Positions 50,189 through 55,659 of a stretch of 55,659 nucleotides of DNA are shown here, one piece after another. This DNA is from JAGOUY01 sp964562155 (lineage in GTDB: Bacteria > Patescibacteriota > Patescibacteriia > 2-12-FULL-60-25). Position 1 is the stretch's first letter, and each line of letters opens with the position of its first letter. Where the stretch lies: the NCBI GenBank assembly GCA_964562155.1, contig CAZLRU010000008.1:1-55659 (forward strand), given 5' to 3'. The translations under genes were made by a program, and so were the position numbers. The notes under the pieces are model-generated. The model worked only from the letters and a program-made list of their open reading frames with translations, searched no databases and had not been told where the DNA came from.

Positions 50189-51025
50189 TTAAGGCTTTTT
50201 TGTTACCTTGGTCAATGGAGGGGCGAAGTGCGCCTCAGTCATTTGACGTAGTTCGGCAAAGGAGGGAATGACAAATAAAGTGTTCTGCATGGCGGAAAAA
50301 TCAAAGGGTGTCTTAATGACCTCTGCCACGGAGAAGGGTTTGCGTGTAACTTCATCTGAATAAGCGTGAGGCATCTCTCCAAAAGAAGACAGTAAACCAG
50401 CGCCAAAAATCTTGATACCGCCGTCTTCTTGGATCAGGCCAAATTCAAGGCTAAACCAGTACAATCGTTCAAGTTCTATGAGTTGTTGGGCGTCTGCCAC
50501 CCGAGCTAACCTACCGATAAACTCGGAGAACGCGACAATATCAGGATCGGTAAAGGTGGGAACATGCCCAATAACCTCGTGAATAATATCGGGTTCCGGG
50601 GTGTAATCGGGGCGAGAATGATGACGAATGTATTGCGTACAAAGCATTGTTCGATCAGCGAGTCGGGAAAGAAAGCTGCGAGAATCAACAAGTCCTTCAA
50701 TAGGCTCCAAGCGAAAACCGCTCAGCGTCATGAGCCGATTTGAGAGATCTTTGAGAGCCGGGATGCGATGCTCATCCACCTGAAGACGTTCACTCGCTTC
50801 TCGATGGAGTTTGCAGGCATGTTGACGGTGAAGATGACGAAGGTTGCTGGTCGCGACGCGCCATGTCGCGTGCTCTTCTTCTGTGTAGGAAATCACGGGG
50901 AACGCACCACCGTCTAGGTGGAATTGTCTGGCGGCTGCCGCAATCTGATCGCGTCGCGCGCGGTAGCTTGGATCCTGTGCGCCGGGATGATCAAGGGGGA
51001 GAAGGGTGAGATCGGTATGAGCCAT
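50189..51025 (-). CDS. phhA: Phenylalanine 4-hydroxylase
   Basis: 278 aa. It converts L-Phe to L-Tyr using a pterin and O2. Seen: the iron ligands in PDIIHEVIGHVPTF (H149, H154) and YWFSLEFGL (E194), plus FPVISYTEEEHATWR, LMTLSGFRLEPIEGL and a late KIFGAGLLSSFGE segment, all characteristic of aromatic amino acid hydroxylases. It lacks the ACT regulatory domain, like other bacterial forms. I chose ATG 51025, directly after the T-run of the leader's second terminator. The attenuator upstream has tandem Tyr codons, so the product would control its own synthesis. Confidence 0.95.
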   Translation of the reverse strand: MAHTDLTLLPLDHPGAQDPSYRARRDQIAAAARQFHLDGGAFPVISYTEEEHATWRVATSNLRHLHRQHACKLHREASERLQVDEHRIPALKDLSNRLMTLSGFRLEPIEGLVDSRSFLSRLADRTMLCTQYIRHHSRPDYTPEPDIIHEVIGHVPTFTDPDIVAFSEFIGRLARVADAQQLIELERLYWFSLEFGLIQEDGGIKIFGAGLLSSFGEMPHAYSDEVTRKPFSVAEVIKTPFDFSAMQNTLFVIPSFAELRQMTEAHFAPPLTKVTKKP

Positions 51026-51129
51026 AAAAACAAAAAGACAGCCCTTGAGGCTGCTGGATAAAAACAAAAACGCGAACAGCAGCCTTATGGGGCTGCGTAA
51101 TACGCGTTCGCGACATGCAGAGAATGCAT
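51026..51129 (-). promoter_or_regulatory. Tyrosine attenuator of phhA: mutually exclusive RNA hairpins
   Basis: Segment 1 GCAGCC (51091-51096), segment 2 GGCTGCTG (51077-51084), segment 3 CAGCAGCC (51049-51056), segment 4 GGGCTG (51039-51044), minus strand. 1:2 pairs and is enlarged by CGCGAAC/GTTCGCG with TTTTTGTTTT after it. 2:3 pairs perfectly over 8 bp. 3:4 pairs as CAGCC/GGCTG with TTTTTGTTTTT up to the ATG. The loop of 1:2 is CCATAA, the last codon and stop of the leader peptide. Stalling at the Tyr codons would cover segment 1 and favour 2:3 (read-on); completing the peptide would cover 1 and 2 and favour 3:4 (stop). Confidence 0.8.
51085..51129 (-). CDS. Tyr-Tyr leader peptide of phhA
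   Basis: ATG 51129 opens a 14-codon frame, MHSLHVANAYYAAP, ending TAA at 51085. Codons 10 and 11 are TAT TAC (Tyr-Tyr). The stop lies in the loop of hairpin 1:2. The -10 box CATAGT ends 6 nt upstream, so the leader peptide itself is leaderless. Its purpose would be to sense charged tRNA-Tyr. Confidence 0.75.
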   Translation of the reverse strand: MHSLHVANAYYAAP

Positions 51130-51135
51130 GAATAA

Positions 51136-51164
51136 ACTATGAGAGAATACGAAGAGTCTGTCAA
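51136..51164 (-). promoter_or_regulatory. Promoter of the phhA attenuator
   Basis: TTGACA, exactly 17 nt and CATAGT on the minus strand. Transcription would begin at or near the A of the leader-peptide ATG. Confidence 0.7.
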
Positions 51165-51304
51165 TAAGGAGCAGAAGCGGAAACGGTCTCCTGTTTGTCG
51201 GAGGTCTCTAACTGGGTAATGAGTCGCTCCAGTCTATGTACTAACTCGCGGTGCATATCTTCTAGATTCCAGAGTGTTTCGAGCAGGTCATCAAGACGGG
51301 TCAT
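51161..51304 (-). CDS. Small coiled-coil protein, 47 aa
   Basis: ATG 51304 to TGA 51161. The sequence is mostly one charged helix (TRLDDLLETLWNLEDMHREL, then RLERLITQLE) with heptad-like Leu spacing, so a short coiled coil is likely. There is no SD. A TCATAT-like box lies 3 nt upstream of the ATG. Its stop codon is shared with the -35 box of the phhA promoter. It is short but has clear amphipathic periodicity. Confidence 0.5.
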   Translation of the reverse strand: MTRLDDLLETLWNLEDMHRELVHRLERLITQLETSDKQETVSASAPY

Positions 51305-51333
51305 AAGATATGACTAAAAAAACAGGTGTACGA

Positions 51334-53604
51334 TTAGGAGGAAGCGGGCAAGCGATCAATGGCGAGCGTAAGTTGCCGAGCCAGCTGTCGCTGCTTGTAC
51401 CAGCTGCGTAAGCGCGAAAATCCATATCCGGCCGCGATGGTGCTGCCAGCGACCACGGGCGGCGTCCAAGGAGGAAGGTTTGTGTGTCGGGTGCTGGCAG
51501 TGGTAGCAGAAGAGCTGGTCGCCGCATGTTCGATAAGTGTTATATCTTCCAGGGTGCGTGGATGAAGCTGGATGGTGGTATTACGTACATCGAGAATCCC
51601 ACGAATGCGTACCAGGTCACCTTTTTGCAATCGCTGAGGACGGTATCCAATCTGCCGAGGGAGTGCTACCACTACGTCTTCATCTGTATCCTCAAGAGTC
51701 ATGTGTACGTTGGTGGTGCCGCGCGTTTCTATACGTCCCCGTACTTCGACGAGACTCCAGGCGTCTTCCGTTTCTATCAATGATAGATCGATTATGGCCG
51801 GTCGAGGAGCCGAAGAGGTGGTGCTTGTGATTCGCCATACATCCTTGCTACGCATCTCTAGGTGGATACCGTCATCATTTGTGATAAGGCTCCCAAATAC
51901 ATCAATCGAGCTACCGAACGGGGGTGAGGGCTGTGTGTTCGTGCCATATACCAGAAGACCGGTTCCATCGGCGTTCAAGAGAACAAAACGTCGTTTTGCA
52001 ATCAGACCTGCGGGTGTTCCCACAATCCCGTGAAGATGAACACGGGGGCTAAGGGAGGGCGTTGCAGATCGGGTCGAAGCGGGCTTACGGGCGGTAGATT
52101 TGGCCATGGGTTTTGGTTTTGGAGGAGTAGCTTTTGAGGAGGTGGTATGAAGGGCTTGATATTGCGCCCATGACATGCTCGTGACCTTTTTTGCCGAGGT
52201 CTGTAGATGGGTTGAGGAGGTGTTCAATGTGCGCACCGTCGCAACCCTTGCTCGAGAAGAGGTGGTGTAAGAGGTCGAGGCAGATGTCGGGGTCGTGCTG
52301 GATGTGCTCGTAGTGGAGAGTACTGAAAGCGAGGTGAGCGGTGAGACGGAAGAGATCGGAGTAGGCGCGATAGTCGATGGTGGAGTGCGCTCCGGAATCC
52401 ACCATGTTCCGTCTGCGTGCTTGGTGTAGTGCTCATCATGCTGCAGAGCGGGATACGTAACCTGGTCATACAATCTTCCATTGGGTCCATAGAGAGACAC
52501 CGAATCCCCAGTATTATTCAGGTGTTGTCCGGGTAAAGTGATCTGCCAGGTATCGCTATCAACTAGAGCCAGAAGTGTAGAAGAAGTAACGCGAACAATC
52601 AGTCCTTGCGTATCATGAATGGACCAGTCAAGCAGATCGGTAGCCTCAAAGCATCCGGTTACTTGGACAAGCTCTATTCCATTGCTGGGCGCGGGAAGGA
52701 GAGCGGCTAAGCTCCATTCGCAGGTTGTCGCGACGAAAGGAGGAGCGGTTGCTAATTCGTTTGTAGAGGAGGATGAGGGGATGTCTTCCGTGTCGAGCAG
52801 AATCAGGTCTGTCGTTGTACTGGTTTCAGTAATAGCCTCCGTAACAATGGCTGCCGTCGAAGAGGGGGACTCGTCTAAAGGATTGGTTGGAGTAGGAGTT
52901 GTTTCTTCGATGGTATGCATGGATGAAGATGTTGTGCCGGATTCCAGAAGAGAATCTTCAGAGAGAGGGTGATCCTCGACGACGGACTCTGTAGTCGTAG
53001 TGGTTGATTCTTCTGCTCGTGTGCATCCGTCACATATTCCAGGGGTACCGATATCGACGACGCCAGGATCGAAACCTAGACTACTTGTCGCGCTGGTCCA
53101 CATCAGTGTCTCTCCGGGCACACGTACCATCGATGTTTGTGGGTGGGTTGCCCCTGCAGCTGGACGGCTCCCGTCACCCACTTCATCCACCGCCTGGCCT
53201 TCTGCATTTCGTAAAACGAGGTGAAGCGATTCATTCGAAAGAGCAACATCTGTTTTAATCATGGTAGCGTGCGCAGCCAAGGCGCTTTTTTCGTTCGTTT
53301 CGGCATAGTTAGACAGAAGAAATACTCCATGCGCTGGAATGACATCTGTATCCAGAAACACGATCGGTCTCGCACTCGCGCCTTCTAGTTGGAAACCGGC
53401 TAAGGATTGGTCCTGGGAATCGGTATTCCAGATCTCCACCCATTCATCCGCACTTGAAGCTGAGGAACCCGCCCAATTCACTTCGCCAATAAGGAGGGGA
53501 GAAGCGGCAAGCACGCTCACGGGCGCCAAGAAGAGCAAACAACTCACCAAATAATTCAAAACACTAGAGCGTGGATCAGCACGCCCCCGCGTCATTTGGG
53601 GCAT
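51334..53604 (-). CDS. Exported lamin-tail-domain surface protein
   Basis: 756 aa. Seen: a signal peptide (VLNYLVSCLLFLAPVSVLAAS), a lamin-tail domain (about 35-165: LIGEVNWAGSSASSADEWVEIWN, LAGFQLEGA... FLLSNYAETNE), a long Ser/Thr/Glu/Pro-rich low-complexity stretch (about 195-290), a second LTD-like part, another Thr/Ser/Pro stretch, an OB-fold-like tail (LVEVRGRIETRG... KGDLVRIRGIL), and a C-terminal membrane segment (VVAGSTIAAGYGF) with basic residues. It would be anchored and exposed outside. Start choice between ATG 53604, ATG 53595 and earlier codons is uncertain. Confidence 0.75.
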   Translation of the reverse strand: MPQMTRGRADPRSSVLNYLVSCLLFLAPVSVLAASPLLIGEVNWAGSSASSADEWVEIWNTDSQDQSLAGFQLEGASARPIVFLDTDVIPAHGVFLLSNYAETNEKSALAAHATMIKTDVALSNESLHLVLRNAEGQAVDEVGDGSRPAAGATHPQTSMVRVPGETLMWTSATSSLGFDPGVVDIGTPGICDGCTRAEESTTTTTESVVEDHPLSEDSLLESGTTSSSMHTIEETTPTPTNPLDESPSSTAAIVTEAITETSTTTDLILLDTEDIPSSSSTNELATAPPFVATTCEWSLAALLPAPSNGIELVQVTGCFEATDLLDWSIHDTQGLIVRVTSSTLLALVDSDTWQITLPGQHLNNTGDSVSLYGPNGRLYDQVTYPALQHDEHYTKHADGTWWIPERTPPSTIAPTPISSVSPLTSLSVLSTTSTSSTTPTSASTSYTTSSRARVATVRTLNTSSTHLQTSAKKVTSMSWAQYQALHTTSSKATPPKPKPMAKSTARKPASTRSATPSLSPRVHLHGIVGTPAGLIAKRRFVLLNADGTGLLVYGTNTQPSPPFGSSIDVFGSLITNDDGIHLEMRSKDVWRITSTTSSAPRPAIIDLSLIETEDAWSLVEVRGRIETRGTTNVHMTLEDTDEDVVVALPRQIGYRPQRLQKGDLVRIRGILDVRNTTIQLHPRTLEDITLIEHAATSSSATTASTRHTNLPPWTPPVVAGSTIAAGYGFSRLRSWYKQRQLARQLTLAIDRLPASS

Positions 53605-54012
53605 AGATTTGGTTGCGGCATCCGTACCTGGAGTGGTAACCCACCTCTCATGCACGTTCTGCGCAACCTCTATATCCATCGTGACATGAGTTTCAGAATG
53701 GTTGTGGAAAAAAGGTGTGCGCTCCACAAAAAAGAACGGAGACACGTTAAGCTGTTAGTCGTCTCTGACAGATATCTATCTAGGCATAATGTTTTTTATC
53801 CCATTATCCCTAAGTCTCCGTGACAGGGATCAGGGGTCTGTGGATTGTGTTAGAAGTAATAAACAAAAGATCTCTGATGCAAGCTTACTAAAAAGAGTAT
53901 TGACACAGGGGTAAATTGGCTTGGGTCTCTGTAGAAAAAAAGACTGATCAAAAAACCGACGCAAGACCCCATCCTGTGGATAAGTTAATAAAAGATCGGC
54001 AAAACAAGGTTC
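53605..54012. other. Gap between the lamin-tail gene and lexA
   Basis: About 400 bp. The first 140 bp stay open in the frame of the lamin-tail gene (up to a GTG at 53745), but the added residues do not look like a signal peptide. The rest is AT-rich with no convincing gene. A TTGACA at 53899 has no good -10. Confidence 0.4.
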
Positions 54013-54041
54013 TTGACCAACAGGAACAATTGTTCTATTTT
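54013..54041 (+). promoter_or_regulatory. Promoter of lexA with SOS box
   Basis: TTGACC, 17 nt and TATTTT. The Gram-positive-type SOS box GAAC-AATT-GTTC (54024-54035) fills the spacer, so LexA would block its own promoter. The -10 box ends 8 nt before the ATG. Confidence 0.85.
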
Positions 54042-54049
54042 TGTTCTAT

Positions 54050-54679
54050 ATGCCAACGCCTCTGACGCCTAAGCAAAAAGAAGTGCTCGATTTCATCGTG
54101 AACTTCATTAACGATCGCGGATACCCGCCCTCTTATAGGGAGATCGCAACGGGCCTAGAGCTCGCTTCGCCTTCAACGGTCCATACGCATATTCAAGCGT
54201 TGCGTTTAAGAGGGTATCTGCGGGGCAGTAGCGATGCGGCTAATGCGGCGAATCGCGAACTCGAGCCCACGGATAAAGCAGTGCGCTGGTCGCGCGCTGT
54301 CATGCTTCCTCTGAAGGGGTTAATAACCGCCGGGCAACCCATTGAGGCTGTTGAAGAACATGAAACGATGGCGGTACCGGTTGAGTTAGTACCTGATTCA
54401 ACCAACTCATATATCTTACGCGTCAAAGGAGATTCAATGATCGACGAAGGAATATTGGATGGAGATTATGTAATCGTGGAACGAAATCCATCACCAAAAA
54501 ATGGAGAAGTCGTTGTAGCTCTTCTAGATAACGCCTACGCCACCTTAAAAAAATTTTACCGAGAACAAAATCGCATCCGTCTCCAGCCGGCCAATAAAAC
54601 CATGCAACCAATCTATTGCTACGATCCATTGATCCAGGGCGTTGTGCGCGCGGTCATTCGTTCCTTTAGGACCGTTTAA
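54050..54679 (+). CDS. lexA: LexA repressor
   Basis: 209 aa. LexA represses the SOS regulon and cleaves itself when RecA is active. Seen: winged helix LTPKQKEVLDFIVNFINDRGYPPSYREIATGLEL and STVHTHIQALRLRGYL, cleavage site AG in GLITAGQPIE, catalytic Ser in VKGDSMIDEGILDGDYVIVE, and catalytic Lys in YATLKKFYRE. Length is normal. I chose ATG 54050 (MPTPLTPKQ). The SOS box in its own promoter gives autoregulation. Confidence 0.96.
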   Translation: MPTPLTPKQKEVLDFIVNFINDRGYPPSYREIATGLELASPSTVHTHIQALRLRGYLRGSSDAANAANRELEPTDKAVRWSRAVMLPLKGLITAGQPIEAVEEHETMAVPVELVPDSTNSYILRVKGDSMIDEGILDGDYVIVERNPSPKNGEVVVALLDNAYATLKKFYREQNRIRLQPANKTMQPIYCYDPLIQGVVRAVIRSFRTV

Positions 54680-54746
54680 AAAAAGAAAAAGGAAAAAGTA
54701 AAAAACACAGCGCTTGTTTAGTGATCTCTGCTTAATTTATTTGCCT

Positions 54747-54857
54747 ATCGTCTCTGCGGAGGCAGGGAGTCTAATCAAAGGAGGATTAGACGCCTTCTAC
54801 ACCGTCTACTCAGAAGCTGCCTCTGTATCCGATGTAGCCTGTCTCCGCAGGGACGAT
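54747..54857 (+). ncRNA. Structured RNA element upstream of a 41-aa membrane protein
   Basis: The first 20 bases (54747-54766) pair with the last 20 (54838-54857) with two G-U pairs, closing a 111-nt domain. Inside is the perfect hairpin GTCTAATC-AAAGGAG-GATTAGAC, whose loop shows an SD-like AAAGGAG, then CTTCT/AGAAG, then a weak CTGTA/TGTAG. A competing pairing GAGGCAG (54759-54765)/CTGCCTC (54817-54823) would break the closing helix, as in a switch. I know no matching family. An ATG follows 12 nt later. Confidence 0.55.
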
Positions 54858-54868
54858 CAACGTCCTCT

Positions 54869-54994
54869 ATGTCTCGCACCGTGTACTTTGCTCCCCCTCG
54901 TCCGTCGCCTATGTTTTTGCGTGTTGCGCTCCTTCGTTTTGCGGTCGTCTTTATCTTGCTCGTTATCCTCTTCTTTCATTGGGTGCATCCGTAG
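54869..54994 (+). CDS. Small single-pass membrane protein, 41 aa
   Basis: ATG 54869 to TAG 54994. The basic Pro-rich start (SRTVYFAPPRPSPMFLRVALLR) is followed by one hydrophobic helix (FAVVFILLVILFFHWV). The topology should be N-in. It begins 12 nt after the structured RNA domain, which may control it. No SD other than that in the RNA hairpin loop is near. No homologue comes to mind; the composition supports but does not prove a real gene. Confidence 0.5.
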   Translation: MSRTVYFAPPRPSPMFLRVALLRFAVVFILLVILFFHWVHP

Positions 54995-55057
54995 GTTTGG
55001 GGTGGAGTTGTGCAAGGATTATTGCTAACACGCGCCTACGTACGCGCCGATCACGAG

Positions 55058-55172
55058 CCTGTTCAAAAGAGCTTGATGGCTAAAGAACAAGGCAGAATAA
55101 GCAAAGCTGTTCAAGGCTTAAAACAAGAAATTCCCCGAATAAATCGGGGAATCTCCTCCTGTTCAAAAGAGC
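55058..55172. repeat. 15-bp direct repeat pair
   Basis: CCTGTTCAAAAGAGC occurs at 55058-55072 and 55158-55172, exactly 100 bp apart, flanking the terminator of the Lys-rich peptide gene. Confidence 0.6.
55130..55152 (-). terminator. Terminator of the Lys-rich peptide gene
   Basis: ATTCCCCGA-TTTA-TCGGGGAAT with TTCTTGTTTT after it on the minus strand. Confidence 0.8.
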
Positions 55173-55183
55173 GTGTATGAAAA

Positions 55184-55309
55184 CTATTTGCGCTTTGGAG
55201 CGGCTTTGCGCTTTGGAGCGGCTTTCTTCACAGCTTTTTTGACGGTCTTCTTAACGGCCTTCTTAACGGTCTTCTTGACCGCCTTCTTAGCAGGTTTTTT
55301 CATTGCCAT
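55184..55309 (-). CDS. Lys/Ala-rich histone-H1-like peptide, 39-41 aa
   Basis: ATG 55309 to TAG 55184. The sequence is tandem AVKK/TVKK units (KKAVKKTVKKAVKKTVKKAV) followed by two KAAPKRK units. This is like the tail of bacterial H1-type or HU-tail DNA-binding proteins, so it may coat nucleic acid. TATAAT lies 6 nt before the second ATG (55303), which would fit the leaderless rule and make it 39 aa; an AAGGAG 15 nt before the first ATG is a weaker alternative. Confidence 0.75.
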   Translation of the reverse strand: MAMKKPAKKAVKKTVKKAVKKTVKKAVKKAAPKRKAAPKRK

Positions 55310-55613
55310 ATTATATTATTCACTCTCCTTTCTAGTTTATTAGTCGTCTCACCTCTCGAGAGAGGCAAGATCGATGCTCGTTGTGATGTTCGCACATCAT
55401 CCAACGATCACGTCCACGAGTATAACACACATTTTTATTTTTGTGTGCAAGGGAAGTTGTCAAGAGTGGAGTGTCGATGATTTTTTCTCACACATCTTCA
55501 CATATTTTTTTCATGTCGAGCGTGACGAAGGGGGATCAATGGAGCCAAAGGAGGGGATAAAAGAAAATGATGAAGGGAGGATTATAATATATTATTAATT
55601 ATAAAATGAGTTT
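55310..55613. other. AT-rich gap near the right edge
   Basis: About 300 bp. An open frame on the plus strand (55374-55598) has no start signal and unlikely composition, so I do not call it. The part near 55310-55345 holds the promoter and SD-like region of the Lys-rich peptide. Nothing else is recognised. Confidence 0.4.
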
Positions 55614-55644
55614 ACCCCGCGCCATCATCGTGACAGCGCGGGGT
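55614..55644 (-). terminator. 3' hairpin of an off-window gene
   Basis: ACCCCGCGC/GCGCGGGGT (9 bp) around a 13-nt loop that can fold as TCA-CGA-TGA. It is like the 3' hairpins of the GC-rich genes, and suggests a minus-strand gene of that class just beyond the right edge. Confidence 0.45.
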
Positions 55645-55659
55645 CAGTAGGTTGGTGTA

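Noticed and set aside
53605..53745. Upstream GTG start for the lamin-tail protein
   Set aside because: It would place about 47 polar residues before the signal peptide; the ATG at 53604 or 53595 gives a normal signal sequence.
54714..55028. 104-codon plus-strand frame across the structured RNA
   Set aside because: It runs through the paired RNA element, has odd composition and no start signal; the 41-aa frame inside it in another phase looks better.
55374..55598. 74-codon plus-strand frame near the right edge
   Set aside because: His/Ile/Phe-rich composition typical of random AT-rich DNA, with no promoter or SD.
1..55659. rRNA genes, transposases, integrases or phage structural genes
   Set aside because: I looked for them on both strands and saw none that could be supported.

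Overview
The window reads as a chromosome segment of a Candidate Phyla Radiation (Patescibacteria) bacterium. The evidence is the mixture of families: a DUF4012 membrane protein, a lamin-tail-domain surface protein, a PP2C-like/beta-propeller membrane protein, a short MetRS without its C-terminal domain, a Cys-less L32, many small membrane-anchored proteins, and tightly packed housekeeping genes that mostly lack Shine-Dalgarno (SD) sites. UGA, UAG and UAA all act as stops, so this is not a code-25 lineage. A finer placement cannot be made from the sequence; an Uhrbacteria-like group is only a guess.

Layout. 1-6.4 kb: the end of a methyltransferase gene, then four separately promoted Ser/Thr protein kinase genes, all on the minus strand, two of them very GC-rich. 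6.5-10.6 kb: a GT-C-like membrane protein, tRNA-Arg, rnc, nusB, a variant rpmF, and ndk. 10.7-20.7 kb: an Nramp-related transporter, a GC-rich outer-membrane-porin-like gene (unexpected in CPR), tRNA-Thr and rpmG, a fused membrane/spermidine-synthase-like protein, a gene broken by one amber codon, a RecB/RNase H-type nuclease, YibE/F, tRNA-Pro and an EEP phosphatase/nuclease. 20.8-28.1 kb: clpB under a CIRCE/HrcA operator, a lipoprotein, rsmI, metG, cvpA, a long inverted repeat and tatD. 28.2-40.9 kb: a GC-rich acidic protein with a structured leader, two membrane-anchored proteins, a winged-helix protein, a TsaB-like fragment, three GT2 glycosyltransferases, an orphan nuclease-like protein, DUF4012 and mreB. 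40.9-49.7 kb: a MutY-like glycosylase, two NUDIX proteins, pyrophosphatase, a flavin reductase, tRNA-Ile/tRNA-Gly, an atypical PI3/4-kinase-like protein, a riboflavin kinase-ribE-ribH cluster and a diiron desaturase-like protein. 49.7-55.7 kb: a Cys-motif membrane protein, phenylalanine 4-hydroxylase behind a tyrosine attenuator, a lamin-tail protein, lexA with its own SOS box, a structured RNA in front of a 41-aa membrane peptide, and a Lys/Ala-rich peptide.

The strongest discovery candidate is the leader of the phenylalanine hydroxylase gene (51026-51164). A 14-codon leader peptide with tandem Tyr codons sits in front of RNA segments that can pair 1:2, 2:3 or 3:4, in the classical attenuator arrangement. 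Here it would tune a tyrosine-making enzyme to tyrosine supply. Two gene-expression styles are also visible. Many core genes have a -10 box ending exactly 6 nt before ATG, which implies leaderless mRNAs. A second, mostly GC-rich accessory set (kinases, porin-like gene, the 28.2 kb gene, the 36.6 kb gene) has consensus promoters, hairpin-rich leaders, SD sites and hairpins at the 3' end. Signalling is prominent: four Ser/Thr kinases, one degenerate PP2C-like membrane protein and one PI3/4K-like kinase within 48 kb.
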